This document shows, piece by piece, positions 45,315 through 45,475 of a stretch of DNA of 45,475 nucleotides. Position 1 is the stretch's first letter. Each line of letters starts with the position of its first letter. Under the pieces are notes generated by a model, which was not told the origin of the DNA, did not search any database, and saw only the letters and a program-made list of their open reading frames with translations. This DNA comes from an uncultured Parolsenella sp. (GTDB lineage Bacteria; Actinomycetota; Coriobacteriia; Coriobacteriales; Atopobiaceae): NCBI GenBank assembly GCA_934668375.1, contig CAKUNF010000014.1, positions 1 through 45,475 of the forward strand. Reading direction: 5' to 3'. Position numbers and translations under genes: made by a program.

Positions 45315-45350
45315 AAAGAAGGGGCCGCCACCCGGCTGGGTGACGGCCCC
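45315..45350 (-). terminator. Terminator of the partial minus-strand gene
   Basis: GGGGCCGTCACCC pairs with GGGTGGCGGCCCC around AGCC; TTCTTT follows on the minus strand. Confidence 0.85.
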
Positions 45351-45379
45351 GATTGCGTTCGGCGCTGTTGGGTGCGGCG

Positions 45380-45475
45380 CTAGGCCACGAGCTCCACGTT
45401 GAGCGTGGCGGCCAGGTCGGCGGCGTCGTTGCTCTCGCGCAGCTTGGACTTGAAGTTGTCGTCCATGAGAAGCAT
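45380..45475 (-). CDS. C-terminal fragment of an unidentified protein (cut by window end)
   Basis: The frame ends ...FKSKLRESNDAADLAATLNV and then ELVA-stop, with a good terminator 30 bp beyond. A methionine codon falls exactly on the window edge, so this could be the tail of a longer gene or, less likely, a 31-residue protein. Too little is present for a family call. Confidence 0.55.
   Translation of the reverse strand: MLLMDDNFKSKLRESNDAADLAATLNVELVA

Noticed and set aside
1..45475. tRNA or rRNA genes
   Set aside because: No cloverleaf with a GGTTCGAATCC-type arm or rRNA segment was found by eye in any intergenic gap.

Overview
This GC-rich window looks like the chromosome of an anaerobic actinobacterium, most likely class Coriobacteriia (Olsenella/Collinsella/Atopobium relatives). 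That is an inference from gene content (SufCBDSU iron-sulfur assembly, desulfoferrodoxin, FeoA/FeoA/FeoB, QueH plus QueA), codon bias and the comF-hpf neighbourhood. No 16S rRNA, tRNA, phage or plasmid gene was seen. It is mostly housekeeping chromosome interrupted by dispersed palindromic repeats.

Layout. 1-2.9 kb: a minus-strand cluster (C-S lyase/aminotransferase, permease fragment, RidA) divergent from an XRE regulator. 2.9-9.1 kb: metG, ksgA, tatD, ddl and comF on the plus strand, with REP-like palindromes in several gaps. 9.1-10.0 kb: a REP-associated tyrosine transposase (RAYT) bracketed by a perfect 30-bp inverted pair of the same repeat. 10.05-10.38 kb: a strongly structured non-coding RNA with its own TATAAT box, probably the raiA-motif RNA, followed by an orphan amino-acid-binding lipoprotein, hpf and degV. 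13.4-16.4 kb: a tight four-gene run comprising a hydroxyacid dehydrogenase with a Cys/His-rich tail, a membrane protein, a NYN-LOTUS protein and a HEAT-like protein. 16.5-19.8 kb: an isocitrate dehydrogenase-type enzyme, a membrane-anchored foldase-like protein and a DUF523(TudS)-purine nucleoside phosphorylase fusion. 19.9-23.3 kb: an iron-uptake operon feoA-feoA-feoB with a good promoter and two DtxR/IdeR-like boxes. 23.5-26.4 kb: mtnN, an unknown membrane protein and a secreted NlpC/P60 hydrolase. 26.6-32.3 kb: sufC-B-D-S-U-rrf2 on the minus strand, divergent from a BASS-family transporter. 33.3-33.8 kb: a 530-bp gene-free stretch full of palindromes. 33.8-35.7 kb: an SDR and a KdgT-type permease. 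36-45 kb: dnaE, desulfoferrodoxin, nitroreductase, queH, a second SDR, a nucleobase deaminase and queA; the window ends in a partial minus-strand gene.

How the genes fit together. Several loci concern iron and Fe-S chemistry in an oxygen-sensitive cell: Feo import, Suf assembly, superoxide reductase, the cysteine-rich QueH and a TudS-like domain. QueA and QueH supply the last two steps of queuosine synthesis. RidA beside a C-S beta-lyase suggests clearance of 2-aminoacrylate. The most interesting items are the RAYT/REP system with its dispersed repeat subfamilies, the raiA-like RNA, the TudS-PNP fusion and the metal-binding tail on the dehydrogenase.
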